From the NCBI GenBank assembly GCA_903881475.1, contig CAIRTK010000071.1:28088-92087 (forward strand): a stretch of 64,000 nt of DNA, read 5' to 3'. The stretch comes from an uncultured Opitutia bacterium. GTDB taxonomy: Bacteria > Verrucomicrobiota > Verrucomicrobiia > Opitutales > Opitutaceae. Made by a program: the position numbers and the translations under genes. Below are positions 42,927 through 52,223 of the stretch, one piece after another; the stretch's first letter is position 1; each line of letters starts with the position of its first letter. The notes below the pieces were generated by a model that saw only the letters and a program-made list of their open reading frames with translations, was not told where the DNA came from and did not search any database.

Positions 42927-43814
42927 TCAGGTTCTCCCGCAGCAACCGAGGTTTTCAATGCGTTCCAAAACCGCGTCGCGCACCGCCAGCCGGCCGGCCA
43001 CCATCACGTCCGCCGGACCGCCGAGGCCGAGCAGCTCGTGGGGATTGGCCTCACCGGTCGCCAAGGCGGCGCGCACCGCCCGCAGGTAGTGCTGCTTGAG
43101 ATAGGTCCCGTAGTTCACTTTCGTCACCCCGAGGCCGATGGCCTGCTTCAGCGAGCCGGCGTCAATCCCCGTGCCGCCGTGCAGCACGAGCGGGCGGTCG
43201 ACGCGGCGGTGGATCTCCGCGAGGCGAGCGAGGTCAAGGCCCTGGACGCCGGCGAGCTTGATATGGACGTTGCCCACGCTCACCGCGAGCAGGTCGACGT
43301 CGGTGGCCGCGACGAAGCGCGCGGCGGTTTCCGGATCGGTCATTTCGCCGCCCGGCGCGATTTCGCCGGACGCGCCGCAGGGCAGTTCGCCGAGCTCGGC
43401 TTCCACCGCCACGCCGAGCGCGTGGGCGTGGCGGGTGAGCCCCTGCACGCGGCGCACGTAGTCGTCGTAAGGGGCCGCCGGATCGGCGGGCATGACCAGG
43501 TTGAACCCGACGTCGGCCGCAAGCCGAACCCAGTCGTCGTTGGGACACTCGTTGAAGATCAGGCCGCACGGCACCGCGGCCGACTGCGCGGCGGCGCGCC
43601 CCAGTGCGGCGTACCACGCCAGTCGTTCGGCGGCGCGGCGCGACGGCCGGCTGAGAAAATCGCCGTTGAAGCCGATGATGACGGGAGCGCGGGACATTTC
43701 CGTCGCATCGATCACGCCCTGCAGCGACTCCAGGTTCCAGCTCTCGAAATAGCCCAGCGCATAGCCGCCGGCGCGGGCGCGTTGCATCAGGACGCTGATG
43801 GATTCAAGCGGCAT
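42927..43814 (-). CDS. Class II aldolase-family protein with altered metal site
   Basis: This 295-residue TIM-barrel protein is related to fructose/tagatose-bisphosphate aldolases. The matching blocks are VAVEAELGELPCG, DLLAVSVGNVHIKL (His184) and RPLVLHGGTGIDAG (His212). The strand that normally carries the catalytic Asp and first zinc His (LDH) instead reads IFNEC, Asn88-Glu89. So one metal ligand and the catalytic Asp are not conserved. It may use a different metal arrangement or a different reaction. It overlaps the regulator gene by 11 bp and precedes the kinase by 3 bp. Confidence 0.85.
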   Translation of the reverse strand: MPLESISVLMQRARAGGYALGYFESWNLESLQGVIDATEMSRAPVIIGFNGDFLSRPSRRAAERLAWYAALGRAAAQSAAVPCGLIFNECPNDDWVRLAADVGFNLVMPADPAAPYDDYVRRVQGLTRHAHALGVAVEAELGELPCGASGEIAPGGEMTDPETAARFVAATDVDLLAVSVGNVHIKLAGVQGLDLARLAEIHRRVDRPLVLHGGTGIDAGSLKQAIGLGVTKVNYGTYLKQHYLRAVRAALATGEANPHELLGLGGPADVMVAGRLAVRDAVLERIENLGCCGRT

Positions 43815-44616
43815 GGGCGGACTTGCTGGCGGCGGGTTTGGGCCCGTCGGCGACGAGCACCTTGCAACCGGCCTTTTCGAGAAGGGCCAGGTCCGCGCGG
43901 CACGGCGGCCGGTCGGTCACGACCGTGTGAATCTGGCCGGTCTCCAGCACCATGCTGAGCGCGCGCTGGCCGAATTTCGAATGGTCTGCCAGCAGCACCA
44001 GCTCCACGCACTGCCGGGCGATGATCTGCTTGATGCGGAAGTTGGGCAGCGACGACTCAAACGTACCCTTCGCCGGCAGGAAGCCCTTGGTGCTGACAAA
44101 CGCGAGGTCCACGAAGAGGGTCTTCGCCGCATCCTCGGCCTGCGGCCCGACGTAGCACAGGCTGTTCGCGTCGTAATGGCCGCCGATCCCCGTGATGGAG
44201 AGGTCGCTGTTCTTGCCGAGTTCCATGCAGACCAGCACCGAGTGGGTGACAATGGTCAGGCCCTTTTTTTCCACGGCGAGTAGCCGGGCGAGTTCGAGGC
44301 AGGTCGTGCTGCCGTCGAGGAAGACCGTCGGCCGGCCCCCGATCAGGCCGAGCGCCCGCCGGGCGATGGCGCGCTTGGCGTCGCGCTGCTGCCCGAGCCG
44401 GGAGTGCACCGCGGTCTCGTACAGGTACGAGGGTGCGTGGGCCCGCTGCACGCCGCCGACCGTCCGGATGACGCGGCCCTGCTGCACCAACTCCTCCAGG
44501 TCGCGCCGGATGGTCATGGTCGACACGCGGATGGCCGCGGCCAGCTCCTCGTAGGAGCAGGCGCCCGCCTGTTCCAGGCGGTCCTGGATGAACTGGCGGC
44601 GGTCAGGCGGCGTCAT
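43804..44616 (-). CDS. DeoR/GlpR family regulator
   Basis: This 270-residue sugar-phosphate-responsive repressor type has an N-terminal HTH (RRQFIQDRLEQAG, YEELAAAIRVSTMTIRRDLE, GGVQRAH). The C-terminal DeoR sensor domain has VFLDGSTTCLELARLL, the phosphate-binding loop, and LLADHSKFGQRAL. It is the first gene of the 19-kb minus-strand run and overlaps the aldolase gene by 11 bp. It therefore almost certainly controls the run in response to a phosphorylated sugar. A candidate operator lies at 44688-44700. Confidence 0.92.
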   Translation of the reverse strand: MTPPDRRQFIQDRLEQAGACSYEELAAAIRVSTMTIRRDLEELVQQGRVIRTVGGVQRAHAPSYLYETAVHSRLGQQRDAKRAIARRALGLIGGRPTVFLDGSTTCLELARLLAVEKKGLTIVTHSVLVCMELGKNSDLSITGIGGHYDANSLCYVGPQAEDAAKTLFVDLAFVSTKGFLPAKGTFESSLPNFRIKQIIARQCVELVLLADHSKFGQRALSMVLETGQIHTVVTDRPPCRADLALLEKAGCKVLVADGPKPAASKSAHAA

Positions 44617-44687
44617 GGGCGCGGCCGGGAACAGAAAGCAACCAAGGGATCACGAAAAGCCGTGGGGTTTATTTATCACACGTGGAT

Positions 44688-44700
44688 GTTAAATATTAAC
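44688..44700. promoter_or_regulatory. Candidate operator upstream of the deoR-type gene
   Basis: GTTAA and TTAAC arms flank ATA, 72 bp upstream of the regulator's ATG, within an unusually AT-rich gap (44660-44710). DeoR-family repressors bind such AT-rich palindromes. The site has not been seen elsewhere in the window by eye. Confidence 0.4.
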
Positions 44701-44744
44701 ACGGCGAGCAAAAAGATTCCCGCCCCGCTGAAAAGGCCGCCGGC

Positions 44745-47700
44745 TCAGGCGACGGCCGGCGTGACCGCCACGCCTGCGCGCCGGCGGCGGAAGCGTTGGC
44801 GCAGCTGGTCGAGCGCCACGTACACCACCGGGGTCGTGAACAGCGTGAGGACCTGCGAAAGGACCAGCCCGCCGACGATCGCGATGCCGAGGGGCTTGTG
44901 CAGCTCCGCGCCCACCCCGCTCTCGATCGCCAGCGGGAGCGCGCCGAACAGCGCCGCCATCGTGGTCATCATGATCGGCCGGAACCGCACCACGCACGCG
45001 CGGTAGATCGCCTCCTCGGGCGTCAGGCCCTCCGTCCGCTCCACCTCGAGGGCAAAATCGATCATCATGATCGCGTTCTTCTTCACGATGCCGATGAGGA
45101 GGATGATGCCGATGTCCGCGATGATCGACAGCTGGTAGTTGCAGACCAGCAGGGCCAGCAGGGCGCCCACGCCGGCGGAGGGCAGCGTCGAGATGATCGT
45201 GAGCGGATGGATCAGGTCCTCGTACAGCATGCCGAGGATGATATAGACGGCGAGCAGCGCGGCGCCGATGAGCAGCGGCTCGCTGGAGAGCGACTGCTGG
45301 AAGACCTTGGCCGTGCCCTGGAAGCTGCCGTGGATCTCGCCGGGCAGGTGCAGCCGGGCGGCGATCGCCTCGAGATCCCGGGTGGCGGCGCCCAGCGAAT
45401 AGTCGGGATCGAGGTCGAACGAGATCGTGTCGGCCGGGAACTGGCCCTGGTGGTTGACCGAAAGCGAGGTGTTGCCGCGCACGACGTGCGACACCGCGCT
45501 CAGCGGCACCATCTTCCCGGCGGAGGACTTGACGAAGATCTTGTCCAGCGAGGCGGGATCCAGCTGGTACTTCGGCGAGGCCTCGAGGACCACGTGGTGC
45601 TGCGTCAGCGACGTGTAGATGGTCGAGACCTGGCGCTGGCCGAAGGCATCGTACAGGGTGTTGTCGATGGCGCTCAGCGTGAGCCCGACCCGCGACGCCG
45701 CGGTGCGGTCCACGACGATCTGCGCCTGCAGCCCGGTAGTCTGCAGGTCGGAGGTGACGGCCAGGAAATGCGGGGCCTTCTGCAGCTCCTGCAGCAACCG
45801 GCCGGACCAGAGGTGCAGTTCATCCAGGTTGGAACCCGTCAGGCTGTACTGGTAGAGGCTCTTGGACATGCGCCCGCCGATGCGCAGGTCCTGCGAGGGC
45901 TGGAGAAAGAGGCCCACCCCCTCCACCTTGGCGAGGGCCCGGCGGAGCTGGCCGATGATGGTCTGGATGTCCACCTTGTGAGTCTGCTTGTCCGGGACGC
46001 GCGTCTCGAGCGGCTTCAGCTGGATGAACATGCGGCCGCTGTTGCTGCCCCCGCTCATGAAGGAGACGACGGCATCGACGGAGCCGTTCTGCAGGATGAT
46101 GTTGGTGACCTGCTGCTGCTTGGCCTGCAGCGACAGGAAGGAAATGTCCTGCGAGCCCTCGACCACGGCCATCATCTGGCCCGTGTCCTCGATCGGGAAG
46201 AAGATCTTGGGCACCACGATGTAGAGGACGACTGTGCCGACCATCGTCAGGATGGTCACGCCCAGCATCAGCCGCTCGTGGCGGAGCACCCAGGTCAGCG
46301 CGCGGCTGTAGCTGTCCTGCATGCCCTGGAACCCGGCCTCCAGCGCGCGGAACAGCCGGTTGGGTTTCTCCTCCGAGGCCTCGTGCCGCAGGAACCGGCT
46401 GCACATCATGGGGGTGAAGGTCAGCGACACCACGGCCGACACCAGCACCGCGCAGGTGAGCGTGACCGCAAACTCATGCAGGTAGAGTCCGATCTGCCCG
46501 GTCATGAAGATCAGCGGGATGAACACCGCGACCAGCGAGAGCGTGATGGAAACGACGGTGAAGCCGATCTGGCGCGCGCCCTTGAGCGCCGCGGCCATCG
46601 GCGGCTCACCCGCCTCGACGTAGCGGACGATGTTCTCGATCACCACGATCGCGTCGTCCACGACGAAGCCCACGGCCACCGCCAGGGCCATGAGCGAGAG
46701 GTTGTCCAGGGTGTAGCCCACGAGGTACATCACCCCGAAGGTGCCGGCCAGCGAGAGCGGCACCGTGATGCTGGGGATCACGGTGGCCCAGAAGCGCCGC
46801 AGGAAGACAAACACGACCATGACCACGAGCGCGACCGAGATGAGCAGAGTGATCTCGATGTGCTGGACGGAGGACCGGATGGTGCCCGTGCGGTCGATTG
46901 CGACGCGCATCTTGATCGCCGGCGGCATCCATTTCGTCATCTGCGGGATCAGGGCGCGGATGTGGTCCGCCGTCTCGATGACGTTCGCCCCGGCCTGCTT
47001 GAATACGATCAGCTGCACGCCGGGCTTGCCATTGGACCAGCCGCCCTGCCGCGCATTCTCGGTGGCGTCGATCACCGTGCCCAGGTCGCCGAGCCGGACC
47101 GAATTGCCGTTCTTCTGGTAGGCGACCAGCGGGCGGTAGTCCTTGGCCTCGGAGAGCTGGTCGTTGACATGGATGGTGTAGGACGCGTCCGGGCCGTCGA
47201 TGCTGCCCTTGGGTAGATTCGCATTGGAGGAGCTGACAAAGGTGCGGATGTTCTCCAGCCCGAGCCCAAGGGTGGCGAGGTAGGCGGGGTCGACCTGGAC
47301 GCGCACGGCGGATTTCTGCGCGCCGCTGACCTGGACCTGGCTGACGCCGGCCACCTGGCTCACCTGCTGGGCAATGACGTCGTTCGCGTAATTATAAACC
47401 TCTCCGGGCGACATGGTCTCGGAGGAGAGCGCGAGGATCATGATCGGCGCGTCGGAGGGATTCGACTTCCGGTAGCTGGGCAGCGTGACGAGGTTGGCGG
47501 GCAGGTCGGCCGCCGCGGCGTTGATCGCGGCCTGCACGTCGCGCGCCGCACTGTCGACGTCGCGGCTGACGTCGAACTGGATCGTGACATTGGAGCTGCC
47601 CAGCGAGCTGGTGGAGGTGAGCTCGGTGACACCGGCGATCTGGGCGAAGTGGCGCTCGAGCGGGGCGGTGACGGAGGTGGCCACGGTGACCGGATCGGCG

Positions 47701-47858
47701 CCAGGCAGGTTGCCCATGACGCTGATGGTGGGCAGCTCGATCTGCGGCAGCGGCGCGATCGGCAGGGCCCTGAACGCGACCACTCCCGCCAGCAGCAGGC
47801 CGAGCGCCAGCAGCGAGGTCGCGATGGGACGGCGGATGAAGGGCTCCGACAGGTTCAT
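44745..47858 (-). CDS. RND multidrug efflux permease, MdtC/MuxC type
   Basis: This 1037-residue inner-membrane proton-driven pump subunit has the standard start LSEPFIRRPIATSLLALGLL, the two large periplasmic loops and the TM4 relay VVDDAIVVIENIVRYVEAG. It is the distal of two RND permeases in tandem. In MdtABC and MuxABC systems the two permeases combine in one trimer. The gene is 1 bp from the upstream permease. No outer-membrane channel gene follows, so a TolC-type protein from elsewhere must serve it. Confidence 0.94.
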   Translation of the reverse strand: MNLSEPFIRRPIATSLLALGLLLAGVVAFRALPIAPLPQIELPTISVMGNLPGADPVTVATSVTAPLERHFAQIAGVTELTSTSSLGSSNVTIQFDVSRDVDSAARDVQAAINAAAADLPANLVTLPSYRKSNPSDAPIMILALSSETMSPGEVYNYANDVIAQQVSQVAGVSQVQVSGAQKSAVRVQVDPAYLATLGLGLENIRTFVSSSNANLPKGSIDGPDASYTIHVNDQLSEAKDYRPLVAYQKNGNSVRLGDLGTVIDATENARQGGWSNGKPGVQLIVFKQAGANVIETADHIRALIPQMTKWMPPAIKMRVAIDRTGTIRSSVQHIEITLLISVALVVMVVFVFLRRFWATVIPSITVPLSLAGTFGVMYLVGYTLDNLSLMALAVAVGFVVDDAIVVIENIVRYVEAGEPPMAAALKGARQIGFTVVSITLSLVAVFIPLIFMTGQIGLYLHEFAVTLTCAVLVSAVVSLTFTPMMCSRFLRHEASEEKPNRLFRALEAGFQGMQDSYSRALTWVLRHERLMLGVTILTMVGTVVLYIVVPKIFFPIEDTGQMMAVVEGSQDISFLSLQAKQQQVTNIILQNGSVDAVVSFMSGGSNSGRMFIQLKPLETRVPDKQTHKVDIQTIIGQLRRALAKVEGVGLFLQPSQDLRIGGRMSKSLYQYSLTGSNLDELHLWSGRLLQELQKAPHFLAVTSDLQTTGLQAQIVVDRTAASRVGLTLSAIDNTLYDAFGQRQVSTIYTSLTQHHVVLEASPKYQLDPASLDKIFVKSSAGKMVPLSAVSHVVRGNTSLSVNHQGQFPADTISFDLDPDYSLGAATRDLEAIAARLHLPGEIHGSFQGTAKVFQQSLSSEPLLIGAALLAVYIILGMLYEDLIHPLTIISTLPSAGVGALLALLVCNYQLSIIADIGIILLIGIVKKNAIMMIDFALEVERTEGLTPEEAIYRACVVRFRPIMMTTMAALFGALPLAIESGVGAELHKPLGIAIVGGLVLSQVLTLFTTPVVYVALDQLRQRFRRRRAGVAVTPAVA

Positions 47859-47859
47859 C

Positions 47860-50800
47860 TCAGGGCGCGGCCTCCGGTGCCGACGGGAGCGCCGCGGGAG
47901 CCGGCACAGCCGGCTTCCGGGAACGCATGATCCAGCGGCTGAGCCGGTCCATGTAGAGATAGATGACCGGCGTGGTGTACAGCGTGAGCACCTGCGAGAG
48001 TAGCAGCCCGCCGACCATGGTGATGCCGAGGGGGCGCCGCAGCTCGGAACCAGTGCCGCTCTCGATCGCCAGCGGCAGCGCGCCGAGCAGCGCCGCCATG
48101 GTTGTCATCATGATCGGCCGGAACCGCAGCAGGCAGGCCTGGTAGATGGACTGCTCCGGCGGCAGGCCCTGCTCGCGCTCGGCCTCGAGCGCAAAGTCGA
48201 TCATCATGATCGCGTTCTTCTTTACGATGCCGATGAGGAGCACGACGCCGATGAGCGCGACCATGGAGAAGTCGATGCCGCAGAGGCTCAGGGCCAGGAG
48301 TGCGCCGACGCCGGCCGACGGCAGGGTCGACAGGATCGTGATCGGGTGGATGTAGCTTTCATACAGGACGCCCAGCACGATGTAGACGACCACCAGCGCG
48401 GCGAGAATCAGCCACGGCTCGCTCTGCAGGGAGCTCTGGAATTCCGCGGCGCTGCCGGAGAAGTTCGTCTCGACCGTGTCGGGCACGCCGACCTCGCGCT
48501 TCGCCTGCTGCACCGCCACCACGGCGTCGCTGAGGAAGTAGCCGCTGCGCAGGTTGAACGAGATCGTGGCGGCCGGAAACTGGCCCTGGTGGGTGATCAC
48601 GAGCGGGGCCGTCCGCAGCGTGATGGTCGCAAAGGAACTCAGCGGGACCAGCGTGGCCGCGGCGGTGGACGAGGCGCCCGCCCCGTTGGCCGGGACGTAG
48701 ATCTTGCTCAGCGCCGACGGATCCCGCTGGTATTCGGGCGTGACCTCCATGATCACGCGGTACTGGTTCAGCTGGGTGAAGATGGTGGAGATGATGCGCT
48801 GCCCCAGCGCATCGTAGAGCGTGTTGTCGATGTCCGCCGGGAGGATGTTCAGGCGCGAGGCCTTGTCGCGATCCACCGCGATGTCGATCTGGTAGCCATC
48901 GGTCTGCTGGTCGCTGGCGACGTCGGTCAGCTCCGGGCTCTGGCGCAGCTTGTCCACCAGGAGCGGGGTCCATTTCGCGAGTTCGTCGGCATCGGCATCC
49001 TCAAGGATGTACTGGTACTGCGTCCGGCTCACGCGGCTGTCGATCTGGAGGTCCTGCACGGCCTGCATGTAGAGGGTGATGCCCTCCACGTTCTTCACCT
49101 GCTCGCGGAGCCGGGCGATGACCTGGTCGGCGGACGACGACCGGTGCTCGCGCGGCTTCAGGTTGATGGAAAGCCGGCCGGTGTTGAGCGTGGCGTTGAT
49201 CGTGCCGGTGCCGACGAAGGAGGACACGCTCTCGACGTCCGGATCCTTCAGCACGATGTCGGCGATCGCACGCTGATGAGCGGACATCGCGCGGAAGGAG
49301 ATGTTCTGGGCGGCATCGGTCACCCCGGTGATGAGCCCGGTGTCCTGTTCCGGCAGGAGGCCCTTGGGGATGTAGACATAAAGGGCCAAAGTGGCGATGA
49401 GCGTCACGATGGCCACGGCCAGCGTAAGCGGCTGATGCCGCAGCACCCATTTCAGCCCGCGGTCGTACCAGGCGAGCATGCCGTCGAAAAACCGCTCGGT
49501 GACCTGGAAGAATTTGCCGTGCGGCTCCTCGCTCTCGGGCTTCAGCAGGCGCGCGCACATCATGGGGGTCAGGGTCAGCGACACGATCGCGGAGACGACG
49601 ACCGCCACGCTGAGGGTGATGGCGAACTCGCGGAAGAGCCGGCCCACCACCCCGGTCATGAACAGCAGCGGGATGAACACCGCGATGAGCGAAACCGTGA
49701 GCGAGATGACGGTGAAGCCGATCTGCTTCGCCCCCTTGAGGGCCGCGTCAAAGGGCTTTTCGCCCAGCTCGATGTACCGGACGATGTTCTCGATCATCAC
49801 GATGGCGTCGTCCACCACGAAGCCGGTCGCGATGGTCAGCGCCATGAGGGAAAGGTTGTCCAGGCTGAACCCCGCCAGCTGCATCACGCCGAACGTGCCG
49901 ATAATCGCGAGCGGCAGGGCGATGCTGGGGATGACGGTGGCCCAGAGCTTGCGCAGGAAGAGGAAGATCACGAGCACCACGAGGATGATGGTGAGCACGA
50001 GGGTGAACTGCACGTCCGCCACCGACGCGCGGATGGTCGTGGTGCGGTCGGTCAGGACCGTGACGCGGACGCTCGGCGGGATCGAGGTGAGCAGCGAGGG
50101 CAGTAGCTTCTTGATGCGGTCCACCGTCTGGATGATGTTGGCGCCGGGCTGGCGCTGCACATCGAGGATCACGGCCGGCCGGTTGCCGTACCAGCCGGCG
50201 AGCTTGGTGTTCTCGACGCTGTCGATGACGCGACCGACATCCTTCATACGGATAGGCGCGCCGTTGCGGTAGGCCACGATGATGTTGAGGTAATCGGCCG
50301 CGGAGAGGAGCTGGTCGTTGGCGTTGATCGCGTAGGCCTGGTGCAGGCCGTCGAAGCTGCCCTTCGGGGCATCGACGTTGGCGTTGGCGATGGCGGTGCG
50401 GATGCCCTCGAGGCTCAGCCCCTGGGCCGCGGTCTTCGCGGGATCGATCTGCACGCGCACGGCGGGCTTCTGGTTGCCCTCGATGCTGACGAGGCCGACG
50501 CCGGTGACCTCGCTGAGCTTTTGCGCGAGCAGGGTGTCGGCGTAGTCGTTCACCTTGTCGATCGGCACGGTGTCCGAATAAACGGCGAGGGTCAGGATCG
50601 CGGTGTCCGCGGGGTTGACCTTGTTGTAAACCGGCGGATTGGGCAGGCCTTGCGGGAGCACGCCGGAGGCGACGTTGATGGCGGCCTGCACGTCCTGCGA
50701 CGCGCTGTCGATGCTGCGGTCGAGGCTGAACTGGAGGGTGATCGTGCTAACGCCGAAGGAGCTGACGGAGTTCATCGAAGTCAGCCCGCTGATCTGGCCG

Positions 50801-51012
50801 AACTGCTGCTCCAGCGGCGTCGTGATCGACGAGCACATCACGTCGGGTGCGGCACCGGGCAGCTGGGTCGTGACCTGGATGGTCGGGAAATCGGCGTTGG
50901 GCAGCGCCGAGATCGGCAGCATCAGGTAGCCCAGCAGGCCGAGCAGCACGACGGCCGCCATGAGCAGCGACGTGGCGATAGGACGCCGGATGAAAAGCTC
51001 GGAAACGTTCAT
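47860..51012 (-). CDS. RND multidrug efflux permease, MdtB/MuxB type
   Basis: This 1050-residue RND pump subunit is paralogous to the next gene, with VSELFIRRPIATSLLMAAVV at the start and the relay VVDDAIVMIENIVRYIELG in TM4. The ATG at 51012 gives the conserved start; an open extension of 26 codons upstream lacks homology. The adaptor gene ends 10 bp before it. The C-terminus carries a Pro/Ala-rich tail. Confidence 0.94.
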   Translation of the reverse strand: MNVSELFIRRPIATSLLMAAVVLLGLLGYLMLPISALPNADFPTIQVTTQLPGAAPDVMCSSITTPLEQQFGQISGLTSMNSVSSFGVSTITLQFSLDRSIDSASQDVQAAINVASGVLPQGLPNPPVYNKVNPADTAILTLAVYSDTVPIDKVNDYADTLLAQKLSEVTGVGLVSIEGNQKPAVRVQIDPAKTAAQGLSLEGIRTAIANANVDAPKGSFDGLHQAYAINANDQLLSAADYLNIIVAYRNGAPIRMKDVGRVIDSVENTKLAGWYGNRPAVILDVQRQPGANIIQTVDRIKKLLPSLLTSIPPSVRVTVLTDRTTTIRASVADVQFTLVLTIILVVLVIFLFLRKLWATVIPSIALPLAIIGTFGVMQLAGFSLDNLSLMALTIATGFVVDDAIVMIENIVRYIELGEKPFDAALKGAKQIGFTVISLTVSLIAVFIPLLFMTGVVGRLFREFAITLSVAVVVSAIVSLTLTPMMCARLLKPESEEPHGKFFQVTERFFDGMLAWYDRGLKWVLRHQPLTLAVAIVTLIATLALYVYIPKGLLPEQDTGLITGVTDAAQNISFRAMSAHQRAIADIVLKDPDVESVSSFVGTGTINATLNTGRLSINLKPREHRSSSADQVIARLREQVKNVEGITLYMQAVQDLQIDSRVSRTQYQYILEDADADELAKWTPLLVDKLRQSPELTDVASDQQTDGYQIDIAVDRDKASRLNILPADIDNTLYDALGQRIISTIFTQLNQYRVIMEVTPEYQRDPSALSKIYVPANGAGASSTAAATLVPLSSFATITLRTAPLVITHQGQFPAATISFNLRSGYFLSDAVVAVQQAKREVGVPDTVETNFSGSAAEFQSSLQSEPWLILAALVVVYIVLGVLYESYIHPITILSTLPSAGVGALLALSLCGIDFSMVALIGVVLLIGIVKKNAIMMIDFALEAEREQGLPPEQSIYQACLLRFRPIMMTTMAALLGALPLAIESGTGSELRRPLGITMVGGLLLSQVLTLYTTPVIYLYMDRLSRWIMRSRKPAVPAPAALPSAPEAAP

Positions 51013-51022
51013 GGCGGCGGAC

Positions 51023-52219
51023 TCAGGACGACGCCGGACGCTTGTGCCTGGGCTTGTCGCCGGTGTCACCGGGCTGCGCCGGGGCCGCATTGGCCGGGGG
51101 CGCCACAGTCACGGAACTGCCGTCCTGAAGCTTGTACTGGCCGTCCACGACCACGAGTTCGCCGGGAGTGAGCCCCTTGTTGATCAGCGCAAAACCCCCG
51201 TCGATCTGCGCGACGTCCACGGCGCGCACCGTCACGGTGGAATCGGCCTTGATGACAAAGGCAAACGAGCCCTGCGGGCCGCGCTGGATCACGCTCGACG
51301 GCACGACGATGCCGCCCTGGCGGATTTCGACGCGCAGGCGGACGTTGACGAACTGGCCCGGCCAGAGGGCCAGTTTTTCATTCGGAAACGTGGCCTTGAG
51401 CTTGATGGTGCCCGTGGTCGGGTCGATCTGGTTGTCCACGACGCTGAGCACGCCCTCGTCGAGCGGCGCCTGGCTGTCGCGATCATAGGCGATGGCCGCC
51501 AGCTTGGACCCGGCCGCCATCAGTTTCTGGATTTGGGGCCAGTTCTGCTGCGGCAGGGTGAAGACCACGGCAATGGGCTTGAGCTCGGTGATGACCACGA
51601 GGCCGTTGGTGTCGGTGGAATGGATCACATTGCCCCCGTCAATCTGCCGCAGTCCAGTGCGGCCGGCGATCGGGGCCGTGATGCGGGTATAGTCGAGCTG
51701 CACCTGGGCCGCCTCGACCGCGGCCTCGTCGGCCTGCACGGTCGCGGTCAGCTGCGCCACCAGGGTCTTCTGCGTGTCGTAGGTCTGCTGGTCGATGAGC
51801 TTGCGGTCGTTCAGGAAGAGCTCGTCGTCGCGCTTCATATCCCGCTGGGCGTTGTCGAGCTGGGCCTGGTCCGTGGCCTTTTTGGCCTTCGCCTGGTCGA
51901 GCGCCGCCTGCTGGCTCCGGGGATCAATCTGGGCCAGCAGGTCGCCCGCCGCGACATCCTGCCCCTCCTCAAACACGACCTTTTGCAGCGTACCGTCGAT
52001 CTGGCTCCGCACCGTCACCGTGTTGAAGGCCACGACCGTCCCGATGCCATCGAGGTAGATCGGGGTGTCCCTTTTCCGGACCTTGCCCCCCACCACGACC
52101 ACCTGGGTCGGGCCACGGCCCGCCCCTTGGCTGCTGTCGGCCCGGTGCGAGACCCGATAAATCACGACGGCGCCGACCAGGCCGGCGGCCGCGATGGAAA
52201 TCCAGAGCTTTTTCGACAT
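51023..52219 (-). CDS. RND efflux periplasmic adaptor subunit, MdtA/MuxA type
   Basis: This 398-residue membrane-fusion protein bridges the pump and outer-membrane channel. It has an N-terminal membrane anchor (LWISIAAAGLVGAVVIY). The split lipoyl-like domain has VRSQIDGTLQKVVFEEGQDV on one side and YTRITAPIAGRTGLR on the other. A helical hairpin lies between (DQAKAKKATDQAQLDNAQRD), and beta-barrel and membrane-proximal domains follow. It is first of the three transport genes and lies 4 bp from the TetR-type regulator. Confidence 0.95.
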   Translation of the reverse strand: MSKKLWISIAAAGLVGAVVIYRVSHRADSSQGAGRGPTQVVVVGGKVRKRDTPIYLDGIGTVVAFNTVTVRSQIDGTLQKVVFEEGQDVAAGDLLAQIDPRSQQAALDQAKAKKATDQAQLDNAQRDMKRDDELFLNDRKLIDQQTYDTQKTLVAQLTATVQADEAAVEAAQVQLDYTRITAPIAGRTGLRQIDGGNVIHSTDTNGLVVITELKPIAVVFTLPQQNWPQIQKLMAAGSKLAAIAYDRDSQAPLDEGVLSVVDNQIDPTTGTIKLKATFPNEKLALWPGQFVNVRLRVEIRQGGIVVPSSVIQRGPQGSFAFVIKADSTVTVRAVDVAQIDGGFALINKGLTPGELVVVDGQYKLQDGSSVTVAPPANAAPAQPGDTGDKPRHKRPASS

Positions 52220-52223
52220 AAAT

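Noticed and set aside
38667..43958. A 1763-codon open frame on the plus strand
   Set aside because: It is exactly antisense to at least five well-supported minus-strand genes. The translation is low-complexity Arg/Gly/His-rich with no domain, a by-product of GC-rich codon bias.
44796..47216. An 806-codon open frame on the plus strand
   Set aside because: Antisense to an intact RND permease gene, with a His/Asp/Arg-rich translation lacking any known fold.
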